DNA from: Xanthomonas sp. 3793
GTDB lineage: Bacteria > Pseudomonadota > Gammaproteobacteria > Xanthomonadales > Xanthomonadaceae
Direction: 5' to 3'
NCBI RefSeq assembly: GCF_024806835.1
Contig: NZ_JANTYU010000007.1
Span: 1 to 64,000, forward strand
Length of the DNA: 64,000 nt
Under the pieces are notes generated by a model. It did no database searches. It was not told the origin of the DNA and worked only from the letters and a program-made list of their open reading frames with translations. The translations under genes were made by a program, and so were the position numbers. Shown piece by piece: positions 1 through 8,296 of this stretch (its first letter is position 1; each line of letters starts with the position of its first letter).

Positions 1-32
1 AACTCCGCCGTGAACCGCTGCCGCTTCTGCAT
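1..32 (-). CDS. IS3-family transposase OrfA, first 10 codons only
   Basis: The minus strand encodes MQKRQRFTAE before running off the left edge, preceded at 7-8 bases by GGAGG. K-[RK]-x-R-F-[TS]-x-E-F-K is the usual beginning of IS3 OrfA (the helix-turn-helix subunit that pairs by frameshifting with the OrfB integrase). Only the first codons are visible, so the call depends on this short match plus the IS-like terminus just outside it. Confidence 0.6.
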   Translation of the reverse strand, partial: MQKRQRFTAE

Positions 33-112
33 CGAACACCTCCGTGCGAGGATTGTCCTCGCTTTCAGGTGTCCGAGTTATCAGGGGTGGCTCAGAAATC
101 GGGGGTAGCTCA
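1..112 (-). mobile_element. End of an IS3-family insertion sequence
   Basis: Reading the minus strand from about 112 leftwards, the sequence begins TGAGCTACCCCCGATTTC, has a nearby second copy of the GAGCYACCCC motif, then a GGAGG ribosome-binding site and an ATG opening a protein typical of IS3-family OrfA. TG...CA ends, this spacing and this OrfA start are what IS3-family elements show at their left end. The rest lies outside the window, so the subgroup and the far end cannot be determined. The right boundary at 112 is inferred from the TG/CA convention; no target duplication could be checked. Confidence 0.7.
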
Positions 113-193
113 GCCAGGCCCTTTTTTCCGCTAGCCGCTCACCCCAAGCATGAGACGCAACGACATTGTTTGCACAATCGGAACCTCGCACAC

Positions 194-559
194 GTGTTTG
201 AGATAACTGCATTGATTTCATCGATTCTGTCGACGCTTATCGGGATTACCTGGATTGCAAAACCGGATGTCTTGTTGAAGAAGTGGGCAGTGCGCCAAGC
301 AAGTTCTGGCTACATCGTTGAGCATCGACTCGGCGCGTTATTGATCACGGTTGGCGTCATCCTCTTTCTAAGCAGTGGGTCAGGCCCATCCGCTGCAAGA
401 ACCGCGATCTCCTGCGGAGTCATCTTTGGCTGTGCGACCTTATTTGTGCAGAACCTTCAGTCCTTACGATCGGGATCCATCGGAAAAGGGATCCTTCCAG
501 GGATGCTATTGCAGGCAATGGCCATCGCAGCTTTCTCCTTGTCGGAATTTGTATTCTGA
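194..559 (+). CDS. Small four-helix membrane protein, unknown function
   Basis: About 121 residues with four hydrophobic stretches (roughly residues 4-22, 48-64, 74-92 and 103-120) and few charged residues, so an integral inner-membrane protein is likely. The open frame continues upstream to position 44 and into the IS end, but that part does not look like protein; GTG at 194 is the first plausible start, without a convincing ribosome-binding site. The true 5' end may have been removed by the IS. I do not recognise a family. The RDD gene follows on the same strand after about 100 bases, so the two may be cotranscribed. Confidence 0.5.
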   Translation: MFEITALISSILSTLIGITWIAKPDVLLKKWAVRQASSGYIVEHRLGALLITVGVILFLSSGSGPSAARTAISCGVIFGCATLFVQNLQSLRSGSIGKGILPGMLLQAMAIAAFSLSEFVF

Positions 560-659
560 TCGCGCGATGATGTACGTTGGCGCGCACCTGCCTGGGCCAA
601 GCGTTGGCGAAAGCGATCCCATGCTTGGTGCAGACATCAACGTTGAAACAAGGAAGAGT

Positions 660-1106
660 ATGGAGCGTTCGGGTATGGACTACGTTGGATTCTGGCCTCG
701 TCTGGGCGCATCGCTCATCGATACCGTCATCGTGTGCTTGATCACCTTTCCGCTGCTCACACTCGTCTATGGACGGTCGTACTGGATTAGCGACAAGTTC
801 ATCCACGGGCCGGCAGATCTGGTGATCAGCTGGATTCTCCCGGCGGTCCTGTGCATCTGGTTATGGGTCGCAACAGGCCAGACCCCAGGGAAGATGGCGA
901 TTGGAGCGGTCATCGTTGATGCCGGTACCGGGCAAAGAATCACTGTGGGTAAGGCGGTGCTGCGCTACCTGGCGTACTTCCTCAGCATGATCGGCCTTTT
1001 CATCGGATATCTTTGGGTTGGCTTGGACCCGAAGAAGCAGGGCTGGCACGACCATATCGCCGGTACCGTTGTGATCAAAAAAGCAACGGCATCACCACAC
1101 AGGTAG
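660..1106 (+). CDS. RDD family membrane protein
   Basis: 148 residues. The start at 660 is preceded by AAGGAAG. The protein begins with GFWPRLGASLIDT, the typical first segment of RDD domains (conserved Arg and Asp at the start of the first helix), continues with GQTPGKMAIGAVIVD after the second helix and ends with LDPKKQGWHDHIAGT, matching the RDD C-terminal Asp/His-Asp motif. Three transmembrane segments are expected. RDD proteins are poorly characterised; some have been linked to ion (Na+/H+) transport. Nothing nearby indicates a substrate. Confidence 0.8.
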   Translation: MERSGMDYVGFWPRLGASLIDTVIVCLITFPLLTLVYGRSYWISDKFIHGPADLVISWILPAVLCIWLWVATGQTPGKMAIGAVIVDAGTGQRITVGKAVLRYLAYFLSMIGLFIGYLWVGLDPKKQGWHDHIAGTVVIKKATASPHR

Positions 1107-1248
1107 GCCTTGCACATTGGCCTCTCACACCGCCGCCGCTCTCCGGCGCAACGTCGGCTGACGCGTTTGACACTGCAGGCGTTCCTGCTCTGCCACGCTC
1201 GCGCCCAGCGCTCCAATCTGTCGTTCCAGCATGGCCGTCAAGGAAAGC

Positions 1249-2040
1249 ATGTTCTCCATCTTCAAGAAGAAGGCCACTCCGTTACTGATCGTTCGAGCAA
1301 ATGGACAGGAGTTGTGTCGTGTTACCCAGGGCGATGTCCCGTGCGAGATCAAGCCTTCTGCTTGGTTGAAAGCCGATAGCGTCCTGGAGTTTGCCGACTC
1401 GGCGGGAGAGGTGCATCGGCATGAACTTGGTGCCGCGACCGGGTGGTTCCACTTCTCGGTTCGCGTACACCCCAACCTCGGTTGCCAGGCGGACTGCGTC
1501 GTTTCGCAGAGCGAGCAGCTCGATCCAGACGCGTTTGCCAACGGCCAGGCATCCGGGATCAGGTTTCAGCCGTTCTTTCTCCCGGGTGCCAGCGTCAGCA
1601 GTTCCGCACTTGCTGGCAAGGGGCTTTTTGCAAGGGGTCTGCACTTCAGCGGATTGGTCACCGGTGGCAACGTGGTGCTTTCCTGCGAGTGCGACTACTG
1701 CAAGCGTTCGTTCCTGATCCGCTCCTATCACGCGGGTTTCAGCAACGCGGGATACCTCTACTCGGCGTCCGGCAGTTACACCATCACGGTCGATAGCCAT
1801 CTGCCCGGCAGTCCTGTAGCGCTGTCCGAGCCTGATACCGAAGCGCTTGCTGCGCTGGAAGATGCACTGCCGTTGGCACCGGATGGGTCCCGCTACGCCT
1901 ACCTCAATCCCTTTCGCTGCCCGCATTGTTCCGAGGCTTACATCGATTTTGAAGCGAACCCCGGGCTGCGGCCGAGCGAGTACTACGGGAACTACTTCGA
2001 CGGTTCGATGCTGCTGCGATACGCTCCGGAAGATGTCTAA
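1249..2040 (+). CDS. Hypothetical protein with two CxxC metal-binding pairs
   Basis: 263 residues from the ATG at 1249, which has AAGGA about five bases upstream; an in-frame ATG at 1231 lacks one. The protein has no signal peptide or membrane segment. CECDYCKRSF near residue 150 and CPHCSEAY near residue 225 supply four or five cysteines in zinc-ribbon-like knuckles about 75 residues apart. The segment between them is rich in Tyr, Ser and Gly. I do not recognise the family; a cytoplasmic zinc-binding protein is the most that can be said. Confidence 0.65.
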   Translation: MFSIFKKKATPLLIVRANGQELCRVTQGDVPCEIKPSAWLKADSVLEFADSAGEVHRHELGAATGWFHFSVRVHPNLGCQADCVVSQSEQLDPDAFANGQASGIRFQPFFLPGASVSSSALAGKGLFARGLHFSGLVTGGNVVLSCECDYCKRSFLIRSYHAGFSNAGYLYSASGSYTITVDSHLPGSPVALSEPDTEALAALEDALPLAPDGSRYAYLNPFRCPHCSEAYIDFEANPGLRPSEYYGNYFDGSMLLRYAPEDV

Positions 2041-2338
2041 GCATCCTTCCTGATGACTCCATTGTTACGTTGCTGCTGGTCTGGCCTTGGTCGCTGAGGA
2101 ACGCTTTACTAACGGTGCTGAGCCCGCTTGAGCAGGCGTCCAGCAATGCATCGCCCGCTGAAACATCGGCCTTTTTGCTGTGGTGGTGTCACGCTACCGC
2201 TGACACGACACACAGGCCTGGTGTTGCAACGCGGGCCCAAGACATTAAAATCAAAACCGTGGCGTGCGTCAGTGGCCGCCTGCGCAGTGACGCGCTATCG
2301 CCAGATGGATCGGTTCAACCATCAACGAAGGAATGCTC
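2041..2338. other. Intergenic region, no supported gene
   Basis: About 300 bases. Open frames here are short and lack ribosome-binding sites or recognisable protein features. It probably holds the promoter of the small membrane protein that begins at 2339. Confidence 0.4.
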
Positions 2339-2521
2339 ATGTTGAAGCCAGCAAATACCAAGCTCTATTCCAGGTTGGTCGGTACCAGCATTGCCATCGG
2401 TGCTGGCGTGGGATCGGCTCTTGGGGCAGCGATGGGCAACCTGCCTCAAGGCATCGCCATCGGTCTCTCATTTGGCGTCGCGCTCGGTATTGTCTTGGCG
2501 CGACGGCGTGGTGCCGTTTGA
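2339..2521 (+). CDS. Small glycine-rich membrane protein
   Basis: 60 residues. AAGGA at 2328-2332 lies six bases before the ATG at 2339, deciding against the in-frame ATG at 2333. The sequence is one or two hydrophobic helices with regularly spaced Gly and Ala (GAGVGSALGAAMG, then GLSFGVALGIV) and a basic end RRRGAV. This glycine-zipper character resembles small inner-membrane peptides. No family is recognised, but codon use and the ribosome-binding site support a real gene. Confidence 0.55.
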   Translation: MLKPANTKLYSRLVGTSIAIGAGVGSALGAAMGNLPQGIAIGLSFGVALGIVLARRRGAV

Positions 2522-2701
2522 CGCCTGCATGGCGTGATACGTGTCGTGCCGTGCGGCCGACTGTGGTTTGTCGCCGGGGCCGACGTTGACACCGCCTGAT
2601 GGCGGCGGTGAAGTGCCTCACGGACTACGCATGCGCAGCGATCGCGCCAATGAATCCGGAGACTGGCGGAAAAGGGGACGTCATGCGCTACCATCCGGTC
2701 G

Positions 2702-3079
2702 ATGAACGCTAACGCTTTTCTTGCCCTACCCATGCTCGCTGTCCTCATGCTCGGTGCGTCTGCCTCTGCATCTGCCCAGGGGGTTTCGCCGGCCACAACG
2801 CGTGAGGTCGGCCAGCTTTTCAAGGTCCTTGCGCAATCCAACTGCGAGTTCTCCCGCAATGGGTCCTGGTACGCGGCGCCCAAAGCCAGCGAACACTTGC
2901 AACGCAAGTACGACTACCTGCAGAAGAAGGGGCTGGTGACCTCCACCGAGTCGTTCATCGAGCTTGCCGCCACCAAGAGCAGCATGTCGGGCAAGCCGTA
3001 TCAGGTTCGTTGCGGCACCGCTGCGCCGGTATCGAGCCAGTCCTGGTTTACTGGCAAGCTCCGGGAGCTGCGCAAGTAA
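2702..3079 (+). CDS. DUF5329-like exported protein
   Basis: 125 residues with a Sec signal peptide ending near ASASAQG (about residue 25). The mature part has two cysteines (SNCEFSRNG and VRCGT) that could pair in the periplasm, the stretch NGSWY, a central KYDYLQKKG and the C-terminal FTGKLRELRK. This arrangement (xxCxFxRNGxWY, then AxxHLxxKYxYL, then YxVxCG) is what I associate with DUF5329 periplasmic proteins of unknown function. Neighbours are unrelated. Confidence 0.7.
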   Translation: MNANAFLALPMLAVLMLGASASASAQGVSPATTREVGQLFKVLAQSNCEFSRNGSWYAAPKASEHLQRKYDYLQKKGLVTSTESFIELAATKSSMSGKPYQVRCGTAAPVSSQSWFTGKLRELRK

Positions 3080-3288
3080 TCGGCAAACGTCGGCACCATG
3101 TCTGCGCGGTCGCATCCGCCTTGCGTCACAGCCTGATGCAGCACCGACCATTGCACTGGACCGTTTCTGTCACCCAGCCAACCCAAAGCAGTGGCTGCAC
3201 AATCGGCTGTGAATACCCGGCGTCAACTCCCACGATGCGGCAAGATCGCCCGTGGCGCGGTCACGCGCCGACGATGCGCCAACCTTGA

Positions 3289-5388
3289 TCAGGCCACACG
3301 CAGCCGCTGCACTGCGTCAGCGCCGGCATCGCGTTCATCGGCCACAAACGTACTCACCGCATCTTCCAGCTGCGCGGCGTGGTCGCTCATCGCGCGTGCG
3401 GCAGCGCTGGCGCCCTGCATCCGAGTGAGGCCGTCGCGCATGTCGGTGTCCACCTCGGTGAGGGTGTGATGCACCTGCGCGATGCTGCCGGCCTCCTGTT
3501 GCGAGGCGACGGCGATCTTGCTGAGCGTGCTGCTGACCTGTCCGATAGTGGCGACGATGTGCTGCATGCCGTCGCCAGCATGGCGCACTTGCTGCACGCC
3601 TGCCTGCATATGCGTGACCGACTCGCCGATCAGCGTCTTGATCTGGCTGGCTGCGGTGGACGAGCGTAGCGCCAGCGCGCGCACTTCGCTGGCCACCACG
3701 GCAAAACCACGGCCTTCGTCGCCGGCGCGTGCGGCTTCCACTGCGGCGTTCAAGGCCAGGATATTGGTCTGGAACGCAAGACCGTCGATCACCGAGATGA
3801 TGTCCTGGATGCGGCGCGATGCGTGCTCCATCTGCTGCATGGTGCCCATCGCCTGCTGCATGGTGTCGCCGCCGCTGCGCGCAGCCTCCGATGCAGCGGC
3901 GGTGAGCTTGTCCGCATCCGCTGCCTGCGCGGTATGTTGCTGCATGGTGGCGAGCACCGTCTGCATCTGGGCCGCGGTGCGGCCCAGGGTTGCCGACTGG
4001 CGCTGTACCTGCTGCTCCAGTGCATCGTTGCGGGTGAGGATGTGGCCTGCGGCCTGGTTGATGGCGGTACTAGAGCTGCGGATCTGCGCAATGATGCGCG
4101 CCAGCTCATCGGCGGTGGCGTTGGCATCGCGCTTCATCTGCTCGAACACGCCTTCGCACTGGCGGTCGATGCGTTGCGACAGATCGCCGCGCGACATCGC
4201 AGCCAGCATCTGGCGCATGTCCTGCAGGCTATCGTCGGTGATGGCAAGAAAGCGGTTGACGCCTTCGGCCAGCTGGCCGAGCGTGCCGCCATTGGCATGC
4301 CCGTGCAGGCGTGCCCCCAATTCGCCGCGCGTTGCCTGTGCGATGACCGTCGCCAGCTGCTCTTCCAGCACCAGATCCTGAGTACGGTCCTGCCACTCCA
4401 CCACCACGCCCAGCGAGCTGCCGTCGTGATCGTGCACAGGCGTGATGTTCTCCTGCAGCTGCAGTGCGGCCAGTGCGCGCGTCCTGCTGGTGCCGGTGGC
4501 ATGCCCCAACTGCACCGCATCGGCCAGCGCGGTCTCCAGCACATCGGTGTCGACGTGCGTGCTCAGGTGCTGGAACGATTGGTTGCGATAGATGGCGGTG
4601 CCCTGCCCGTCGACGATGGCCACGGCCATCGCCGAGGCATCCAGTGCCAGACGGATGCGGCGGTTTTCCAGCAAGAGGCGTTGTTGCTGGGCGATGCGTT
4701 CTTCCACCTGCACGCTCATGCGCACCAGCGCTTGCGCCAGCGATCCGCTGCGGAAGGTCTGCTGCATGATGGCCGGCGGCAAGGTCGCACCGGTCGCCAA
4801 CGTGTCGGCCAGTTCCGCCAATGCGTCGGCCTCGTGATCCAACGCATCGACCTGGCGCCGCAGTTGGATGGCCATCACGCAGACGAAGGCGGTTTCCACG
4901 ATCACGTAGCCGGCATGCAACAGCACGATGCCGAAGCCGCTGCCGGCAGTGAAGGCCTGCACCGGCATCCCGCGCGCTTGCAGCCAATAGAACGCAAGAT
5001 GGTGTACGGCGATGGCGCCGGCAGCCACCACCACCGGTAACCAGTCGCGGTAATACAGCAACAACGCCAGGATCACGAACACGCCGAAGTGCATTTCCAC
5101 CAGGCCATGCGCCTGCTGGATGGTGGCAGCAACCAGGGCCATCAGCACCAGCGCGTTGGTGATGCGCGTCAGGCGCGTGCCGGGGTTTGCATGCACTTGC
5201 CAGGCCATCAGCATCAGGCTGGGCAGCGTGACCGCCAGAAAGGTGGTCCATTGGCCCTGGCTCCAGGCCAATGCCAGCGAGCCTGCGCTCTGCAGCACCG
5301 CCAGCCACAGGAACAACCGGTCGGCCTTGATGGCCAGACGCGTGGCGTAGTTGGAGGTCGGCGGCGCCGATGCGGACAGTTCCATCAT
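3289..5388 (-). CDS. Methyl-accepting chemotaxis protein with His-rich membrane sensor
   Basis: 699 residues from the ATG at 5388, which has GGAG 8 bases upstream and overlaps the stop of the preceding gene as ATGA. The N-terminus (about 25-175) holds roughly six membrane helices with His at 94, 100, 129, 130 and 158 and no large periplasmic domain. It is followed by a PAS-like domain (about 240-340), a HAMP-like linker (380-435) and a full MCP signalling domain with the hairpin tip near 545-575 (EAARAGDEGRGFAVVASEVR). It should pass a membrane or redox signal to CheA/CheW. Translational coupling to the small exported protein upstream suggests the two sense together. No C-terminal CheR-tethering pentapeptide is seen. 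Confidence 0.9.
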   Translation of the reverse strand: MMELSASAPPTSNYATRLAIKADRLFLWLAVLQSAGSLALAWSQGQWTTFLAVTLPSLMLMAWQVHANPGTRLTRITNALVLMALVAATIQQAHGLVEMHFGVFVILALLLYYRDWLPVVVAAGAIAVHHLAFYWLQARGMPVQAFTAGSGFGIVLLHAGYVIVETAFVCVMAIQLRRQVDALDHEADALAELADTLATGATLPPAIMQQTFRSGSLAQALVRMSVQVEERIAQQQRLLLENRRIRLALDASAMAVAIVDGQGTAIYRNQSFQHLSTHVDTDVLETALADAVQLGHATGTSRTRALAALQLQENITPVHDHDGSSLGVVVEWQDRTQDLVLEEQLATVIAQATRGELGARLHGHANGGTLGQLAEGVNRFLAITDDSLQDMRQMLAAMSRGDLSQRIDRQCEGVFEQMKRDANATADELARIIAQIRSSSTAINQAAGHILTRNDALEQQVQRQSATLGRTAAQMQTVLATMQQHTAQAADADKLTAAASEAARSGGDTMQQAMGTMQQMEHASRRIQDIISVIDGLAFQTNILALNAAVEAARAGDEGRGFAVVASEVRALALRSSTAASQIKTLIGESVTHMQAGVQQVRHAGDGMQHIVATIGQVSSTLSKIAVASQQEAGSIAQVHHTLTEVDTDMRDGLTRMQGASAAARAMSDHAAQLEDAVSTFVADERDAGADAVQRLRVA

Positions 5389-5882
5389 GACAACGACTCC
5401 ACGGCACACGGACAAGGGGACGCCACCGCCGCACTTGCCGCGCGGCTCAATACATCGGGCAACCAGCGCGACCATGCCGCCGCGCCGGCAGTCCCGCAGA
5501 CCGCACCACCGTCCGCGGGGCCGGCATAGCGCGGTTGACCATCGGCACCGAGCAGCCACACCGCGTAGCCGCTGCCATGCAGTGCCGGGCGGTCGAGCAG
5601 CCGCACCTGGCCGCCGCGGGCGCGCACCGCGTCGCTGAGCACCACCCAGGCGCGATCCGATGCGAGATCGGTACAGGCGCAGGCGCCCACCACGCCGATC
5701 AACATCGGCGACGGCTGCGAGACTGGCAGGCTGGCCTGGACCTGCGCCCAGGCACCGCCCAGATCACCGGCCTGCGCGCGCGGGGTTGTCCAGGCCACGG
5801 CAATCCAACCGCACCACAGCGCGAGCAGGGCAGCGCCCAGGGTGCGTCGCGACGCGGAGGACAGGCTGCCGAAGATGGGCAT
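5385..5882 (-). CDS. DUF6436-like exported protein coupled to the chemoreceptor
   Basis: 165 residues beginning with a hydrophobic signal or anchor (LGAALLALWCGWIAVAW) cut near AQAG. The mature part has a beta-strand segment MLIGVVGACACTDL with a CxC pair, then VRLLDRPALHG and YAVWLLGADGQPRYAGP, resembling a reduced thioredoxin fold with G-x-x-x-Y-x-G-P. This fits what I know of the DUF6436 family but is tentative. The stop overlaps the chemoreceptor start (ATGA at 5385-5388), so the two are translated together; a periplasmic partner delivering a redox or metal signal to the receptor is an inference. Confidence 0.6.
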   Translation of the reverse strand: MPIFGSLSSASRRTLGAALLALWCGWIAVAWTTPRAQAGDLGGAWAQVQASLPVSQPSPMLIGVVGACACTDLASDRAWVVLSDAVRARGGQVRLLDRPALHGSGYAVWLLGADGQPRYAGPADGGAVCGTAGAAAWSRWLPDVLSRAASAAVASPCPCAVESLS

Positions 5883-6331
5883 GGAAGATGGGCTCGGCGA
5901 GATAAGGTGAGCCCTTATCGGACAAGGCGGTTTGCGCTTGAGCCAGCTTGCGATTGAAGTTTGCGATGGTTGCGATAGCCGGATGCGTGGCCATTGCGCT
6001 GCAAGGGTTTGCCGTCCGGCGCACCAATCTAGAGGCGATCGGGCGTTTAGCTGACGCGGGATTTTGTGAGCACGCGTTCACACAATCGCAGGTGCCTGCA
6101 TCCATTTGAAACGCTGCTGTATGCGGGAAGCGCCGTCGCTCTGCGCGCCGGTCATCCCTGATGCGCCGTTGCTCCCGCAGATGCCACCAGGCGGCTGCCC
6201 TCGCCCTGCCATACGCCACCGGAGCTGAGCGCTGGCAGCGCGGGGCGCATCCGGCCACCAGACAGTCTGCGGCAGCCGGCAGCCACGCCGCAAACGTCGT
6301 CCGGCCGTCAGCGCAGCGGCAACTGTCGCCC
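5883..6331. other. Intergenic region with a TGTGA/TCACA dyad
   Basis: About 450 bases between the start of the chemoreceptor operon and the end of the HxlR gene. Positions 6064-6085 read as an imperfect palindrome with TTGTGA and TCACACAA arms, about 180 bases upstream of the DUF6436-like start. The arms match CRP/Clp sites, but the central spacer is eight rather than six bases, so I do not claim a functional Clp site. No convincing gene is present. Confidence 0.35.
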
Positions 6332-6769
6332 TTACGCCTGTGCCATGGCCTCTTCGGCATCCAGCGCGACATGCGGCTGCTGGGCACGATCGAAGCGTTC
6401 GCGGGCGGCACGGATGCCGGCATGGTTTTCGCCGGCCCAGTTGAGCAGTTGCGAGACCGGGCCGAGCAGGGCGACGCCGAGCTTGGACAATGCGTATTCC
6501 ACGCTGGGCGGCTTGGTGGCGTAGACCTTGCGGGTGATCATGCCGTTGCGCTCGAGGTTGCGCAGGGTCTGGGTCAGCATCCGCTTTGAGATGTCCGGCA
6601 CGGCGCGCTGGATGGCACTGAAGCGGGATGGGCCGGGGATCAGCGTCAACAGGATCAGCAAGGTCCACTTGTCGCCGATCTGATCGAGCACATCGCGCAC
6701 CGGGCACTTGGTGGCATCGAAGGGGCCTTCCAGGGAGGGCGGCGGTGGGAACAAGGCAATCGCATTCAC
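6332..6769 (-). CDS. HxlR (DUF24) family redox-type regulator
   Basis: 145 residues with the HxlR winged helix-turn-helix: [12 protein letters not shown], then [28 protein letters not shown] and a wing [19 protein letters not shown]. There is one cysteine, Cys22, just before the first helix (ATKCPV). Known quinone or diamide sensors of this family (YodB, QorR) use a single N-terminal cysteine at this place. The divergent neighbour is a quinone-oxidoreductase-like gene, the same pairing as qorR-qor2 in corynebacteria. A perfect dyad lies between the two genes. Thiol-based derepression is therefore likely but inferred. Confidence 0.9.
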   Translation of the reverse strand: MNAIALFPPPPSLEGPFDATKCPVRDVLDQIGDKWTLLILLTLIPGPSRFSAIQRAVPDISKRMLTQTLRNLERNGMITRKVYATKPPSVEYALSKLGVALLGPVSQLLNWAGENHAGIRAARERFDRAQQPHVALDAEEAMAQA

Positions 6770-6855
6770 TGGGGTATCTCACAGTAACCAGGGGGAGTAA
6801 AACTGCCTCCTTGCGAAGGACCGGGCGGTCCTGACAATAGGCTCGCTGACCACAA

Positions 6856-6872
6856 GGTCTAGATACTAGACC
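6856..6872. promoter_or_regulatory. Perfect inverted repeat, predicted HxlR operator
   Basis: GGTCTAG-ATA-CTAGACC: two seven-base arms that are exact reverse complements around a three-base spacer. It sits 32 bases upstream of the oxidoreductase ATG (6905) and 86 bases upstream of the HxlR start, in the expected position to block the plus-strand promoter. HxlR dimers bind short palindromes of this size. Confidence 0.7.
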
Positions 6873-6904
6873 AAACCTCTTCTCTAAACCTATTGGAGCA
6901 CGAC

Positions 6905-7792
6905 ATGGCACATGCCTCCCCCCTGATTCTTGTCACCGGCGCCAGCGGGCAGCTGGGCGCGCTGGTCGTCGACGCACTGCTGAACCATGTGCCTGCCAGC
7001 CGCATCGTAGCAACGGCCCGTGATACTGCGTCACTTGCCGAGTTCGCAAAACGCGACATCACGGTGCGTCAGGCCGACTACGCCGACCCGCACAGCCTGG
7101 ACCTGGCGTTTGCGGGCGTCGGCCGGGTGTTGCTGGTGTCGTCCAACGCGGTGGGCGCGCGCGTGGAGCAGCATCGCAATGTGATCGACGCGGCCAAGCG
7201 TGCCGGCGTGAAGCTGCTGGCCTACACCAGCATCCTGCATGCCGATACGAGCACGCTGTCGCTGGCCGCAGAGCATGTGGTCACCGAGGCGCTGCTGCGC
7301 GAGAGCGGCGTACCGCATGTGCTGCTGCGCAATGGCTGGTACACCGAGAACTACACCGGCTCGATCGCGGCCGAAGTGGCGCACGGCGGGGCGATGGGCA
7401 GCTCGGGCGAGGGCAAGATCAGCGCTGCCACACGTGCCGACTACGCGGCGGCCGCAGCCGCGGTGCTGGCCTCGGATGCACCGCAGGCCGGGCAGGTCTA
7501 TGAGCTGGCCGGCGATACCGCCTTCACGATGGCCGAGTACGCAGCAGAGGTCTCCCGGCAGGCCGGCAAGCCGGTTGCTTACCATGACCTGCCCGAAGCC
7601 GACTATGCCGCAGCGCTGGTGCAGGTGGGCGTGCCTGCCGGGTTTGCGCAGGTGCTGGCGCAGTGCTCGGCGTCCTCGCGCGGCGGCAGCCTGTTCGACG
7701 ACAGCCACACGCTGAGCCGCTTGATCGGCCGCCCTACCACGCCATTGCGTGACGCCGTGGTGGCAGCACTGGCAGCACAGCCGGCCGGGTGA
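6905..7792 (+). CDS. NAD(P)H-dependent quinone oxidoreductase-like SDR (QorB/NmrA type)
   Basis: 295 residues; ATG at 6905 with GGAG six bases upstream. The N-terminus has the Rossmann motif VTGASGQLG and then NADP-type residues, followed by YADPHSLDLAFAGVGRVLLVSS, AYTSILHADTS and the LLRNGWYTENY segment that is characteristic of the QorB/YtfG group of atypical short-chain dehydrogenases. These reduce quinones with NADPH in the cytoplasm. It is divergent from a single-cysteine HxlR regulator, consistent with induction by electrophiles. A strong terminator follows. Confidence 0.85.
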   Translation: MAHASPLILVTGASGQLGALVVDALLNHVPASRIVATARDTASLAEFAKRDITVRQADYADPHSLDLAFAGVGRVLLVSSNAVGARVEQHRNVIDAAKRAGVKLLAYTSILHADTSTLSLAAEHVVTEALLRESGVPHVLLRNGWYTENYTGSIAAEVAHGGAMGSSGEGKISAATRADYAAAAAAVLASDAPQAGQVYELAGDTAFTMAEYAAEVSRQAGKPVAYHDLPEADYAAALVQVGVPAGFAQVLAQCSASSRGGSLFDDSHTLSRLIGRPTTPLRDAVVAALAAQPAG

Positions 7793-7849
7793 GCCAGGGC
7801 CGGCCGCTAGACGCAGCGATGCGTTGAACGGCCGGCGGCGAAGACATGC

Positions 7850-7881
7850 AACGCCATGCCCGCGGGTGTGGCGTTTTTTTT
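7850..7881 (+). terminator. Rho-independent terminator
   Basis: Stem AACGCCA (7850-7856) pairs with TGGCGTT (7869-7875), with an additional CCCGCGGG palindrome inside, followed by an uninterrupted run of eight T (7874-7881). It ends the quinone-oxidoreductase-like transcription unit about 60 bases after its stop codon. Confidence 0.85.
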
Positions 7882-8073
7882 GGCCAGTGCCCGCGCGATG
7901 CGGATGACGCACTCGGTGGGACTGGGTGTGCCGGCCGGATATGGCGTCGCTTTGCGGTTGCCGCCCGCTGGCGGCTGGGCGGCCGTGCCACGCCGGCATC
8001 AAGGCAGCCAGGCAGCCTGGGCTCCCGCCGTAGCGGGTCGCCGCCTCTTCTCGACATGGCGGGCGTCGCCAGA

Positions 8074-8091
8074 CTGACATCTACCGGACAC
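8074..8091 (+). promoter_or_regulatory. Second, upstream Pho-box-like element
   Basis: CTGACAT at 8074-8080, followed 11 bases later by CGGACAC (8085-8091). The spacing is that of a Pho box (two seven-base direct repeats 11 bases apart); the second half matches the CTGTCAY consensus at five of seven positions. It lies 55 bases upstream of the better site and could bind a second PhoB dimer. Confidence 0.45.
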
Positions 8092-8127
8092 GCGGTTGAC
8101 ACAGTCGTCGGTCGGTTGCCGGTCCGG

Positions 8128-8161
8128 ATGTCACCAAACTGACATCAAACCTAAATATAAC
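8128..8161 (+). promoter_or_regulatory. Pho box and -10 element of the porin promoter
   Basis: ATGTCAC (8128-8134) and CTGACAT (8139-8145) are direct repeats 11 bases apart, each one or two mismatches from CTGTCAT. Ten bases later is TATAAC (8156-8161). In PhoB-activated promoters the Pho box replaces the -35 element at exactly this distance from the -10. This supports phosphate-starvation induction of the porin downstream. Confidence 0.7.
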
Positions 8162-8296
8162 TGCACCCCATCGCTGCTACGGCAGCAGTGCGGAGCGCCA
8201 TGACGGTGCCCGGCGCCTGGCCGCACGCGCCCCCTGCGAGGGCGCCCCTGAAGGGCCACGCCACCGCCGCCCAGTTTCCCTTGCCGAGCCGTGTCC

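Noticed and set aside
4229-5434. Long minus-strand frame of 401 codons inside the chemoreceptor gene
   Set aside because: It is Arg/Gly/His-rich and is simply the shifted frame of the MCP in GC-rich DNA.
6064-6085. TTGTGA...TCACACAA dyad as a Clp (CRP) site
   Set aside because: Arms match, but the spacer is eight bases rather than six and the distance to the operon is large; not claimed as functional.
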